NCBI GenBank assembly: GCA_900548745.1
Contig: URLQ01000070.1
Span: 1 to 14,375 of the forward strand
Direction: 5' to 3'
DNA length: 14,375 nucleotides
DNA from: an uncultured Prevotella sp.
Lineage (GTDB): Bacteria; Bacteroidota; Bacteroidia; Bacteroidales; Bacteroidaceae
Positions within the stretch are counted from its first letter, which is position 1. The number at the start of each line of letters is the position of its first letter. The notes under the pieces are model-generated. The model was not told the DNA's origin. It saw nothing but the letters and a program-made list of their open reading frames with translations, and searched no databases. Shown in pieces: positions 1 through 7,113 of this stretch. The position numbers and the translations under genes are program-made.

Positions 1-136
1 AGACTTCGACAAGGCGGTAAGAAGAGCCGACAGCCCGAAGGCTTTCGCTGAGGGTTTCGACTCCGGCGACCATCTGCATCCGAGCGAAACGGCATACAAG
101 GCGATGGCTGACTGCGTGCCGCAGGAGCTGATTTAG
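1..136 (+). CDS. SGNH/GDSL hydrolase, C-terminal end (partial)
   Basis: Only the last 45 codons are in the window, read in the frame starting at base 2 and ending at TAG 134-136. The peptide contains DSGDHLHPSETAYKAMAD, whose D-x-x-H-P block carries the catalytic Asp and His of SGNH (GDSL) esterases/lipases near their C terminus. The preceding stretch resembles the larger secreted SGNH hydrolases annotated as lysophospholipase L1-like or GDSL esterases. These enzymes hydrolyse ester bonds, often acetyl groups on polysaccharides. The nucleophile Ser, any signal peptide and the substrate clues lie outside the window, so the substrate cannot be named. The family call is fairly secure from the motif; the subfamily is not. 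Confidence 0.75.
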   Translation, partial: DFDKAVRRADSPKAFAEGFDSGDHLHPSETAYKAMADCVPQELI

Positions 137-245
137 CCATGCACAAAGCAAGTCTTTGCACTTACAACAAGGGCTTGCAAGAAGGAAAATAGAAACTGAA
201 GAAAAGAAAACGGCAAAGATAAAGCAATAATTGAACAGAAATTGC

Positions 246-253
246 TAACTTTG
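246..253 (+). promoter_or_regulatory. Probable -7 promoter box for rnpB
   Basis: TAACTTTG matches the Bacteroidota -7 consensus TAnnTTTG and lies about 24 bases before the predicted 5' end of RNase P RNA. No TTG occurs at the expected 19-21 base spacing upstream, so the -33 element is weak or absent. The assignment rests on position and the -7 match only. Confidence 0.5.
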
Positions 254-276
254 CAGGAAATATAAAAGACAAGAAC

Positions 277-651
277 ACAGTGTCCCAGCTCTGCCGCTGG
301 CAGCAACAGGCTGCGAGAGGAAAGTCCGGGCAGCACAGGGCACTCCGCTTCTGAAAGTGGAAGCTATTGGCGACAGTAGGATACGACAGAAGAAAATTAC
401 CGCCCCGCTTTATGTGGGGTAAGGGTGAGAAGGTGGTGTAAGAGACCACCAGCCGGTGGGTGATCATCGGGCTGTGTCGTCCGGAGGCTGCAAGTTCGCG
501 TATACCGTCGTTTGAGGATTGCCCGTCCGACTAACTCCGACGGAGGGTGGAATGCTTGAGACATGGGGTGACTCATGTACTGGATAAATGGCAGGCACCG
601 CGTCAGTCGAGAGACTGCCGCGGGACAGAACCCGGCTTATAGGGACACTGT
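277..651 (+). ncRNA. rnpB: RNase P RNA component
   Basis: This is the catalytic RNA of ribonuclease P, which removes the 5' leader from precursor tRNAs. The conserved 5' core GAGAGGAAAGTCCGGGC is at 315-331 and the matching 3' core ACAGAACCCGGCTTATA at 625-641; these form the P4 helix and the universal catalytic region. The ends were set from P1: ACAGTGTCCC at 277-286 pairs perfectly with GGGACACTGT at 642-651. The length, about 375 nt, is normal for a bacterial type A RNA. A T-rich run at 652-661 follows P1 directly and may end transcription. Open reading frames entering from within this gene, including ATGs at 575 and 588, are artefacts of the RNA sequence. Confidence 0.95.
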
Positions 652-719
652 CTTCTTTTTTATATATTTTCAATACCTTTTTTATTATATACAAGAATCA
701 CAAATCCGATACTATAAAA

Positions 720-2029
720 GTGACAATACGCAAAATCATAGAATTCTTCAAGACAGGCATCTGGCGCGATTTCAGCAAGAGTCCGAAACATATCCGATAT
801 GCCGTGGCTACGCTGAGAATGCTGATATTGGCTATCGAGAGGTTCACGACGAAAAGAATAATCGACTCTGCCGCCGCACTCACCTACTCCACAATGCTTG
901 CCATCGTGCCGATACTCGCCGTGGTGTTTGCCATTGCCAGGGGCTTCGGCTACAACAAATACATCGAGGAGTGGTTCAGAGACGTATTGTCGAGCCAGCC
1001 ACAGGCTGCCGACGCGATTGTGGGCTTCGTGAATTCCTATCTCATTCATACGCAAAGCGGTATAATACTCGGTATCGGACTGCTGGTGATGCTATGGACC
1101 GTGACGATGCTTATCCGCAACATAGAGCTGGCTTTCAACAAGATATGGCAGGTGAAGAAGCCAAGAAGCTTCTTCCGCACCGTGACGGACTACATGGGAA
1201 TGTTTATCCTTGCACCGATAATCATCGTGGTGACATCGGGTATTTCTATCTTCGTTGCCACCATAACCAACGAGACGGAAGGGTTGGAGATGTTTGCACC
1301 CATGGTGAGAAGGCTGTGGGAGTTTACACCCTACGTGCTGATGTCAGCTGTATTCATAGCCCTGTATGTGTTCATGCCGAACACAAGAGTCAAGCTGCGC
1401 TGCGCCATAGGGCCGGGCATACTGGCGGGCGTTGCCATGCAGGGACTACAGATTGTATATATCCACTCGCAGATATGGATGAGCAGCTACAACGCCATCT
1501 ACGGTTCGTTTGCCGCCCTGCCCCTCTTCATGCTGTGGGTACAGATATCATGGAACATCTGTCTGTTTGGCGCGGAGCTATGCTACACAAGCCAGAACAT
1601 GGAGGATTTTGCATTCAGGACAGAGACTTACGAGATAAGTCCGCGCTACAGGATAATGATGGCGATGATGATAATGAGCATCATCTGCAAGAGATTCGAG
1701 AAGGGAGAGAAGTCTTATACAGCCCTCGAACTGAAGCTAAAGACGAATATCCCTATCCGCATAACCCAGGAACTGCTGTACGAACTGGCTGACATGCACT
1801 TCGTCAGCGAGATAACAAGCGACGAGAAGGGGAAGAAAGCGTGTACCAGCCGGCGGAAGACCTGTCGCGGCTGACCGTGGGACTGCTCATCGACCGCTAT
1901 GAGACGACGGGCAAATGGGAGCTTTCGCTGAACATGGACGGACTGAAACATGAGAAATGGAACGAGGTGATAGCTAACCATACAGAATATCTGAAAATGC
2001 AAAGAAAGGTTCTTCTGAAAGACCTATAA
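720..2029 (+). CDS. YihY/virulence factor BrkB family membrane protein, frameshifted
   Basis: This is an inner-membrane protein of the YihY (UPF0761/BrkB) family, related to what was once called RNase BN; its biochemical role is not settled. The frame opened at GTG 720 gives a soluble N terminus (VTIRKIIEFFKTGIW), then about six hydrophobic segments with the family pattern SAAALTYSTMLAIVPILAVVFA, cut here for length to DSAAALTYSTMLAIVP, and YGSFAALPLFMLWVQISW. A C-terminal cytoplasmic winged-helix-like region follows. The frame ends early at TGA 1872-1874 after a non-homologous tail. The true C terminus (VYQPAEDLSRLTVGLLIDRY to VLLKDL) continues in the -1 frame to TAA 2027-2029. One missing G in the GGGG run at 1829-1832 would rejoin them into about 436 residues, the usual family length. 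The longer frame from ATG 588 starts inside rnpB and is rejected. No strong promoter is visible in the 68-base gap after rnpB. Confidence 0.85.
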
Positions 2030-2071
2030 TGGGAAAAGCATAGCTAAAAGTGGGTAGATTTGCCACAATGC

Positions 2072-2102
2072 TTGGCAGTTAAAGAAAATATTCGTACTTT
2101 TG
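2072..2102 (+). promoter_or_regulatory. Bacteroidota-type promoter for the YkvA-family gene
   Basis: TTG at 2072-2074 and TACTTTTG at 2095-2102 are separated by 20 bases, fitting the TTG-N19-21-TAnnTTTG pattern of the Bacteroidota primary sigma factor. Transcription should begin near 2108, leaving an AT-rich leader of about 65 bases before the ATG at 2174. The leader also holds the 10-base palindrome GGTGCGCACC at 2123-2132. This is the best-formed promoter in the window. Confidence 0.7.
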
Positions 2103-2173
2103 CCAAGCGCATAGGTATTAGTGGTGCGCACCGAAAGGAACACTATTTATTTTTTAACAAACAAATTTAGAAT

Positions 2174-2554
2174 ATGGAATTACCTGATTTTATGTCATAC
2201 TCCAATAAATTCACGAACGGTGAATTTCTGGAGAAAATATCAAAGATTGCAAAACGTGCAGGTGCGAAACTGGTGTATATAGCTCTTGTACTGTATTACA
2301 CGCTTCAGAGCGACAAAGTGGCTCTGAAGGACAAGGCCATCATTGTGGGTGCCTTGGGCTATCTGGTCAGTCCGCTCGACGTTATTCCAGACGCTATTCC
2401 TATCGTTGGTCTCGGCGACGACCTGGCTGTGCTGCTCTATGTAATTGGCAAGATAGGCAACGTGTCTGAAGAGATTAAGGAGAAGGCGAAGGCTAAGCTT
2501 ACAAAATGGTTTGACGAAGACGAAATGGAGGAAATCAACGAGCTGAAGATGTAA
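2174..2554 (+). CDS. YkvA family (DUF1232) small membrane-associated protein
   Basis: The 126-residue product has the DUF1232/YkvA core at about residues 53-90: KAIIVGALGYLVSPLDVIPD, then AIPIVGLGDDLAVLLYVIG. The conserved Y-x-x-SP-x-D-x-IPD pattern is the family signature. It predicts one or two short hydrophobic helices linked by the proline-rich turn, flanked by a basic N-terminal helix and an acidic, lysine-rich C-terminal tail (KAKAKLTKWFDEDEMEEINE). Members are widespread small proteins of unknown function, probably membrane bound. The ATG start follows an AT-rich leader without a Shine-Dalgarno site, as is usual in this phylum, and a good promoter sits upstream. The gene appears monocistronic, followed by inverted repeats and a convergent neighbour. 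Confidence 0.88.
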   Translation: MELPDFMSYSNKFTNGEFLEKISKIAKRAGAKLVYIALVLYYTLQSDKVALKDKAIIVGALGYLVSPLDVIPDAIPIVGLGDDLAVLLYVIGKIGNVSEEIKEKAKAKLTKWFDEDEMEEINELKM

Positions 2555-2586
2555 ACAGGAACATCTTTCGGGAGATAAAATATAAA

Positions 2587-2618
2587 CTTCGTAAAGATAA
2601 AATATTATCTTTGTGAAG
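2587..2618 (+). terminator. Possible hairpin downstream of the YkvA gene
   Basis: In + strand RNA, 2587-2599 (CTTCGTAAAGATA) pairs with 2606-2618 over 13 positions, including two G-U pairs, around a 6-base loop. On the other strand the two G-U pairs become A-C mismatches, so the fold favours + strand transcripts, as expected 33 bases after the YkvA stop. No uridine tract follows, so it may be a 3' end stabiliser rather than an intrinsic terminator. Confidence 0.4.
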
Positions 2619-2633
2619 ACATGATATAATCAG

Positions 2634-2678
2634 GGATTAGGGAAAACAGATATAGAGAACTGGAGTTTTCCCTAATCC
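2634..2678. repeat. Perfect 14-bp inverted repeat between convergent genes
   Basis: GGATTAGGGAAAAC at 2634-2647 is an exact reverse complement of GTTTTCCCTAATCC at 2665-2678, with a 17-base spacer. It lies between the stop of the YkvA gene (2554) and the stop of the minus-strand helicase (2726), so a bidirectional terminator or RNA 3' end structure is the natural reading. Neither side has the T run of a classical intrinsic terminator. Confidence 0.6.
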
Positions 2679-2725
2679 TTGAATTGTTTAAATACGGGAA
2701 GAAGTACGCTGGGGCAGCGAGCCAC

Positions 2726-4456
2726 TTACTTCTTTAGTTTCTTCAGTCTTCGCTTTGCCTCCGGCACATCGGGACAAAGCTGCAGGGCTTTCTCGTAATT
2801 GGCTATTGCCGCGCTGTCCATGTGTTCCTTTTCACATTCCTTGCCCAGCATAGTATATTCTACGGCGAGGCGTTTCAGAAACTTGTCCTGCTTTTCCTTA
2901 TCTTCTTTCAACCGATTGTTTTCCTCACGGAGCGTGTTTATGATGTTCAGCTTCTTGCGGATAAAACGTCTGACGAGCGGTTTCTCTATATCATAGCGAC
3001 TGTGTATCGCCTTAAAAAAATTAGTAAGGAAACCTTCAAAGTCGCCCTTGTCATAATCCTTCACGGCATCATGATACTCCTTGTCTGCCTTTGACTCAGA
3101 CAAAGCCTTGCTGATGACCATATTGTTGTTATAGGAACGGGAGAAGGAAACGACCTCCGACTTTACGAAAACGTCTCTGCGACGGATTGGTTCCTTGAGT
3201 ACTATTCCCTCAAGCGAGGTGCATCGGGAGAGGGCGACGTAGGTCTGTCCGCCGGCAAACACACCACCGGTGAAGTCGATGTTGACACGGCGGAACGTGA
3301 GTCCCTGGCTCTTATGCACCGTTATTGCCCATGCCAGATGGATAGGGAACTGGGTATACACGCCTATTTCCTCTTCTTCAATCTTCTGCTCCTTCTCATT
3401 GAAAGAATATCTGACATTGCTCCATACAGCCTTTTCCACCTCAAACTCCCTGCCGTCGTCGGTAACGATATAGAGCATCTGCTCGGCTTCATCAATGGCT
3501 TCGATGATGCCCAACGTGCCATTTACCCAACGCTTGTCAAGGTCGTTCTTTATGAATATTACCTGCGCACCAACCTTCAGATCGAGCTGTATGGGAGTGG
3601 GAAGACTGCTTTCGGGGAAGTCTCCCTTTATCTCTCCAGTAAAGACTGAAGGGGCGCCGGGCAGCTGGGCGAGCTGCTTTTCATTGATATAGTCTACGGT
3701 GTCGCGACGTGTGGAAAGGGTGATGGATAGTTCGTTGGAGTGTTTTTCTCCACTTGCCCCTACCCTGTTGTTGAGCAAGGCAAGGTCGGCATCAGCCACA
3801 TTGTTGGTACGTATGTGGTCAAGGATATTGATGAACGCAGGGTCTGTCTGCCTGTAAACCTTGCGTAGTTCTATGCTTACGAGCTGCATCTCCCTGAACA
3901 CATGGGCGTCGAAGAAGTATGCCGAAGGATAGAAAGGACGCAGAAACTGGCGGTCTTCTTCCTTAAGCACGGGTTCCAGCTGATAGATGTCGCCGACGAG
4001 AAGCAGTTGCTTTCCGCCGAACGGCACTCTCATATTCCTTGAATAGATGCGTAGCACCTTGTCTATGAAGTCGATGATGTCTGCCCTTACCATACTTATC
4101 TCGTCGATGATGATAAGCTCCACCTCACGGAGGATCTTGCATTTCTCGCCGTTATACTTCAGCGTGCCTTTGATGTTGCGGTTGGAAAACCTGGAGTCTG
4201 TAGGAATAAGCGGATGGAAGGGAAGCTTGAAAAAGCTGTGTAATGTGGCTCCTCCTGCATTGATGGCAGCTATTCCGGTGGGAGCAAGCACGATGTGTTT
4301 CTTCTTTGTGTGTTGGCAGATGTACCGTAGAAACGTAGACTTACCCGTCCCCGCCTTTCCTGTAAGGAAGAGCGAGCGACGGGTATAGTTTATGATCTGG
4401 AGTGCCTTCTGGAACTCCTCGTTGTTAGTGTCTATATTATTTTCAGATTCTTTCAA
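2726..4456 (-). CDS. PIF1-like superfamily 1 DNA helicase with C-terminal TPR-like tail
   Basis: This is a 576-residue SF1B helicase of the PIF1/RecD2-like group, expected to translocate 5' to 3' on single-stranded DNA using ATP. Visible motifs in order are Walker A GKAGTGKST (33-41), PTGIAAINAGGATLHSFF (59-76), Walker B IIIDEISM (115-122), motif III GDIYQLEPV (155-163), TVHKSQGLTF (379-388) and YVALSRCTSLEGI (406-418). After the helicase core there is a lysine/glutamate-rich, probably coiled-coil stretch (about 500-530) and a segment resembling one TPR repeat (531-565, with IANYEKALQLCPDVPEAKRR). The start is TTG: an in-frame TAG lies eight codons upstream and the next Met (residue 122) is beyond Walker A. 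It begins 37 bases after the PBP1A stop with no promoter seen, so co-transcription is likely. The helicase family is certain; its cellular role is not. Confidence 0.92.
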   Translation of the reverse strand: MKESENNIDTNNEEFQKALQIINYTRRSLFLTGKAGTGKSTFLRYICQHTKKKHIVLAPTGIAAINAGGATLHSFFKLPFHPLIPTDSRFSNRNIKGTLKYNGEKCKILREVELIIIDEISMVRADIIDFIDKVLRIYSRNMRVPFGGKQLLLVGDIYQLEPVLKEEDRQFLRPFYPSAYFFDAHVFREMQLVSIELRKVYRQTDPAFINILDHIRTNNVADADLALLNNRVGASGEKHSNELSITLSTRRDTVDYINEKQLAQLPGAPSVFTGEIKGDFPESSLPTPIQLDLKVGAQVIFIKNDLDKRWVNGTLGIIEAIDEAEQMLYIVTDDGREFEVEKAVWSNVRYSFNEKEQKIEEEEIGVYTQFPIHLAWAITVHKSQGLTFRRVNIDFTGGVFAGGQTYVALSRCTSLEGIVLKEPIRRRDVFVKSEVVSFSRSYNNNMVISKALSESKADKEYHDAVKDYDKGDFEGFLTNFFKAIHSRYDIEKPLVRRFIRKKLNIINTLREENNRLKEDKEKQDKFLKRLAVEYTMLGKECEKEHMDSAAIANYEKALQLCPDVPEAKRRLKKLKK

Positions 4457-4493
4457 TCCTAAAATATATCTATGCTATTATCATTTCAAATCA

Positions 4494-7016
4494 TCAGAAG
4501 TCATCCATCGACATCTGCTGGTTCTTCGGTTTCTGGTGTTTCGGCTTGTTGTCGGCAGGTGTCTTCTGCTGCTCCTCAGCCTTTACGGCATTATGTGGAG
4601 CCGGGACTTCAGACTCTTTGACGACGTTGCCGTTCTCGTCGAGCAACTCTTCGTCTTCCATTATCACCTGTGTACTGTCTACAGAAGCTGTGTCGCGACG
4701 TACCGGCATATAGCTTGCGCAATTATACATGCCACTTGTAATGTCGCTGTCTTTCGGCTTGTCGAACTTGGCATGATACTGTCTGAAGTTAGGGTCGTTC
4801 ATCACCGCCTGCATGAAGTATCCGCAAACCGGCAACGCCGTACGGCTACCTTGTCCTAAGGCTCCCGTGCGGAAGTGGATGCAGCGGTATTCTCCTCCTA
4901 CCCATGCTCCGGCAACGAGTTTAGGACTGACACACATGAACCAGGCATCGGAGTGGTTGTTGGTAGTACCTGTCTTTCCGCCGAAGTCTGTATCCGGCGC
5001 ACCGCCGACATAGCTCCAAAGACTTTGCGAAGTACCACCCGGCTCACGCATACCTCCCATCAGCAGTTGCTGCATGAAGAATGCGCTCTTGTATGGAATG
5101 GCCTGCTCTTCGTCAGTAGAAGCAGTATACACTTCCTTTCCGTCCTTGTCGAGGATTCTCGTCACAAGCTTCGGTGCAACATGCTTACCATTGTTGGCAA
5201 CACAGCAATAGGCATTTACCATATCCTTGAGCTTCACGTCGGAAGAGCCGAGAGCCAATGCCGGAGCATCGTCAAGCTCGTTGGTAATACCCATCTGATG
5301 TGCGGTGTTTATGATATTCTTTATACCCATTTCCTGACCGAGACGCACGGCTATGGAGTTGATACTCTTGGCAAAGGCACTCTTCAGAGGTATAGAGTCG
5401 CCAGAGAATCTGCCGTTGGCATTTGTAGGCGTCCAGATGGTGTTCTCATGCTTCACCTTGTCGTAGACCTCCATGCGGATATATTCGTCGCGACGTTTGT
5501 CGCAAGGGGTAAGTCCCTGGTTCATGGCCTCGGTATAGACAAAAAGCTTGAACGTGGAACCAGGCTGGCGGTCAGCAGTAACCTTGTCATACTTCCATGT
5601 GTCGAAGTCTATGTCTCCGACCCATGCCTTGACGGCACCCGTCTGAGGTTCCATAGCGACGAAGGCACAATGCATGAACTTAACCATATAGCGAATGGAG
5701 TCAGCCATGCTCATCTCTTTCTCTATCGTGCCCTTCTCATAGTCGAAGAGCTTGACCATGTGCGGTTTGTTTACATAATACTCTACGGAGTCGGGACTGT
5801 TTGGGAAACGTGCCAACAGCTGCTGATAGCCAGGCTGCTTCTGCAGTATGCCCTCTATGAAGCCTGGAATGACATTGCCTTTCTCATCGCGCCAAGGGTC
5901 TTGTCCGCTCCAGTGACTGTTGAAGTTCTTCTGCACCTGTCGCATCTGCTTTGTCACGGCGTCTTCGGCATATTTCTGCATACGGGTGTCGATAGTTGTA
6001 TAGATTTTAAGTCCGCTGCTATACAGGTCGTAGCCGTTCTCGTCAAGGAACTTCTTTATCTCCGCATCATTGGCAATAGCCTCACGGAAGTATTTTGCCT
6101 GTCCGTCATAGTTTTCCTCCACTTTATAGTCGAGTTCTATAGGCTTCTGGCATAGAGTGTCGTACTCTGTGCGTGAGAGGTCTCCATGAGTAAGCATGTT
6201 TCCGAGCACCACGTTGCGTCGTTTAATACTGTTCTCCGGATTTGAGCGAGGATTATAGTATGTGGTGGCTTTCAGCATGCCAACGAGCACGGCAGCCTGC
6301 TCCGTCTTCAGTTCGGCAGGAGTAGTGTTGAAGTAAGTCTTTGCCGCCGTCTTTATACCGTAGGAATTAGATCCGAAGTCCACGGTATTGGCATACATGG
6401 TGATGATTTCCTTCTTGGAATAAGCCGTTTCGAGCTTCACAGCAATGATCCATTCCTTACTTTTCATGATAAGGATCTTCAGACCTGGAATCTTTCCGAG
6501 CAGTCCTGTGGAGTAGTTTTTTCTCACACGGAACATGTTCTTAGCAAGCTGCTGCGTGATGGTAGATGCTCCGCGTGCTCCATGATGTGTCACGGCATCC
6601 TTCACGGCACCGAAGAGTCCGATAGGGTCAATACCCATGTGCTTGTAGAATCTCTCGTCCTCGGTGTCGACAAGTGCCTTGAAGAATGCAGGGTTCACCT
6701 CCTCGTATTTTACAGGAGTACGGTTCTCGTTGAAGTATTTGCCAATCAGCTTTCCGTCAGCACTATATATCTCAGAGGCTTCGCTTACCTGTGGGTCAAG
6801 TATTCCGGAGAAGTAACCTGGGGAACTGCCGAAGAGCCACAAGAAGTTCATGTCTACCATTCCCAAATAAATAAAGAATGAAACTATGGCTGAACAAAAG
6901 CCTATCATAGTCTTGGTATACCACGCCCTACCCTTGTAGAGATTTATATACCACTTCCAGAATTGCTTTGCCTTTCTGAACAAAAAGACGAAAGCGTTCT
7001 TTATTTTCTTGAACAT
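4494..7016 (-). CDS. Class A penicillin-binding protein (PBP1A type), bifunctional transglycosylase/transpeptidase
   Basis: This 840-residue enzyme polymerises lipid II into glycan strands and cross-links the peptides in the periplasm. A basic cytoplasmic N terminus is followed by one membrane anchor (about 36-62). The GT51 domain has EDERFYKHMGID (119-130, with the catalytic Glu at 119), GASTITQQLAKN (149-160) and KSKEWIIAVKLE (185-196). The transpeptidase domain has the SxxK motif STFK (487-490, acylated Ser 487), SIN (551-553) and KTGT (681-684). All key residues are present, so both activities are expected. The tail (about 760-840) is acidic, then Lys/Gln/Pro-rich and low in complexity, ending MSMDDF. 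The ATG at 7016 fits the domain layout. A TACATTTG box at 7090-7097 suggests its own promoter, and the helicase gene follows closely. It could equally be called mrcA or ponA. Confidence 0.96.
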   Translation of the reverse strand: MFKKIKNAFVFLFRKAKQFWKWYINLYKGRAWYTKTMIGFCSAIVSFFIYLGMVDMNFLWLFGSSPGYFSGILDPQVSEASEIYSADGKLIGKYFNENRTPVKYEEVNPAFFKALVDTEDERFYKHMGIDPIGLFGAVKDAVTHHGARGASTITQQLAKNMFRVRKNYSTGLLGKIPGLKILIMKSKEWIIAVKLETAYSKKEIITMYANTVDFGSNSYGIKTAAKTYFNTTPAELKTEQAAVLVGMLKATTYYNPRSNPENSIKRRNVVLGNMLTHGDLSRTEYDTLCQKPIELDYKVEENYDGQAKYFREAIANDAEIKKFLDENGYDLYSSGLKIYTTIDTRMQKYAEDAVTKQMRQVQKNFNSHWSGQDPWRDEKGNVIPGFIEGILQKQPGYQQLLARFPNSPDSVEYYVNKPHMVKLFDYEKGTIEKEMSMADSIRYMVKFMHCAFVAMEPQTGAVKAWVGDIDFDTWKYDKVTADRQPGSTFKLFVYTEAMNQGLTPCDKRRDEYIRMEVYDKVKHENTIWTPTNANGRFSGDSIPLKSAFAKSINSIAVRLGQEMGIKNIINTAHQMGITNELDDAPALALGSSDVKLKDMVNAYCCVANNGKHVAPKLVTRILDKDGKEVYTASTDEEQAIPYKSAFFMQQLLMGGMREPGGTSQSLWSYVGGAPDTDFGGKTGTTNNHSDAWFMCVSPKLVAGAWVGGEYRCIHFRTGALGQGSRTALPVCGYFMQAVMNDPNFRQYHAKFDKPKDSDITSGMYNCASYMPVRRDTASVDSTQVIMEDEELLDENGNVVKESEVPAPHNAVKAEEQQKTPADNKPKHQKPKNQQMSMDDF

Positions 7017-7062
7017 ATATTATATAGTTTAATATCCAATATGGACTAATTTTTATCTATCA

Positions 7063-7077
7063 GACTAACACTTAGTC
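7063..7077. repeat. Short inverted repeat in the PBP1A leader
   Basis: GACTAA (7063-7068), CAC, then TTAGTC (7072-7077) form a perfect 6-bp inverted repeat, and a further direct copy GACTAA is at 7044-7049. These lie between the predicted -7 box and the PBP1A start, so they would be in the mRNA leader or could serve as a protein-binding site. The copies are short and may be chance in AT-rich DNA. Confidence 0.35.
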
Positions 7078-7089
7078 GTAAACAGCATA

Positions 7090-7097
7090 CAAATGTA
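7090..7097 (-). promoter_or_regulatory. Probable -7 promoter box for the PBP1A gene
   Basis: On the minus strand this reads TACATTTG, an exact fit to TAnnTTTG, in the gap between miaA and the PBP1A gene. Initiation near 7084 would give a leader of about 70 bases. No TTG is present at the expected -33 spacing, so strength is uncertain, and read-through from miaA is also possible. Confidence 0.45.
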
Positions 7098-7113
7098 CGA
7101 ATTTACTTGTTAT

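Noticed and set aside
140..160. Possible terminator after the SGNH hydrolase
   Set aside because: The AAAG/CTTT pairing is only four or five bases and is not followed by a T run, so it cannot be supported.
588..719. N-terminal extension of the YihY protein from ATG 588
   Set aside because: These 44 codons lie within rnpB and its T-rich end. The family N terminus is matched from GTG 720.
575..1792. A 405-codon open frame on the + strand beginning in the RNase P RNA gene and overlapping the YihY gene
   Set aside because: It begins inside rnpB and runs out of frame through a gene with clear membrane-protein features. Its product is rich in His, Arg and Cys and has no recognisable domain.
4875..6155. 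A 426-codon + strand open frame opposite the PBP1A gene
   Set aside because: It is an antisense shadow of a protein with all GT51 and transpeptidase motifs. The product has no recognisable domain and no visible promoter.
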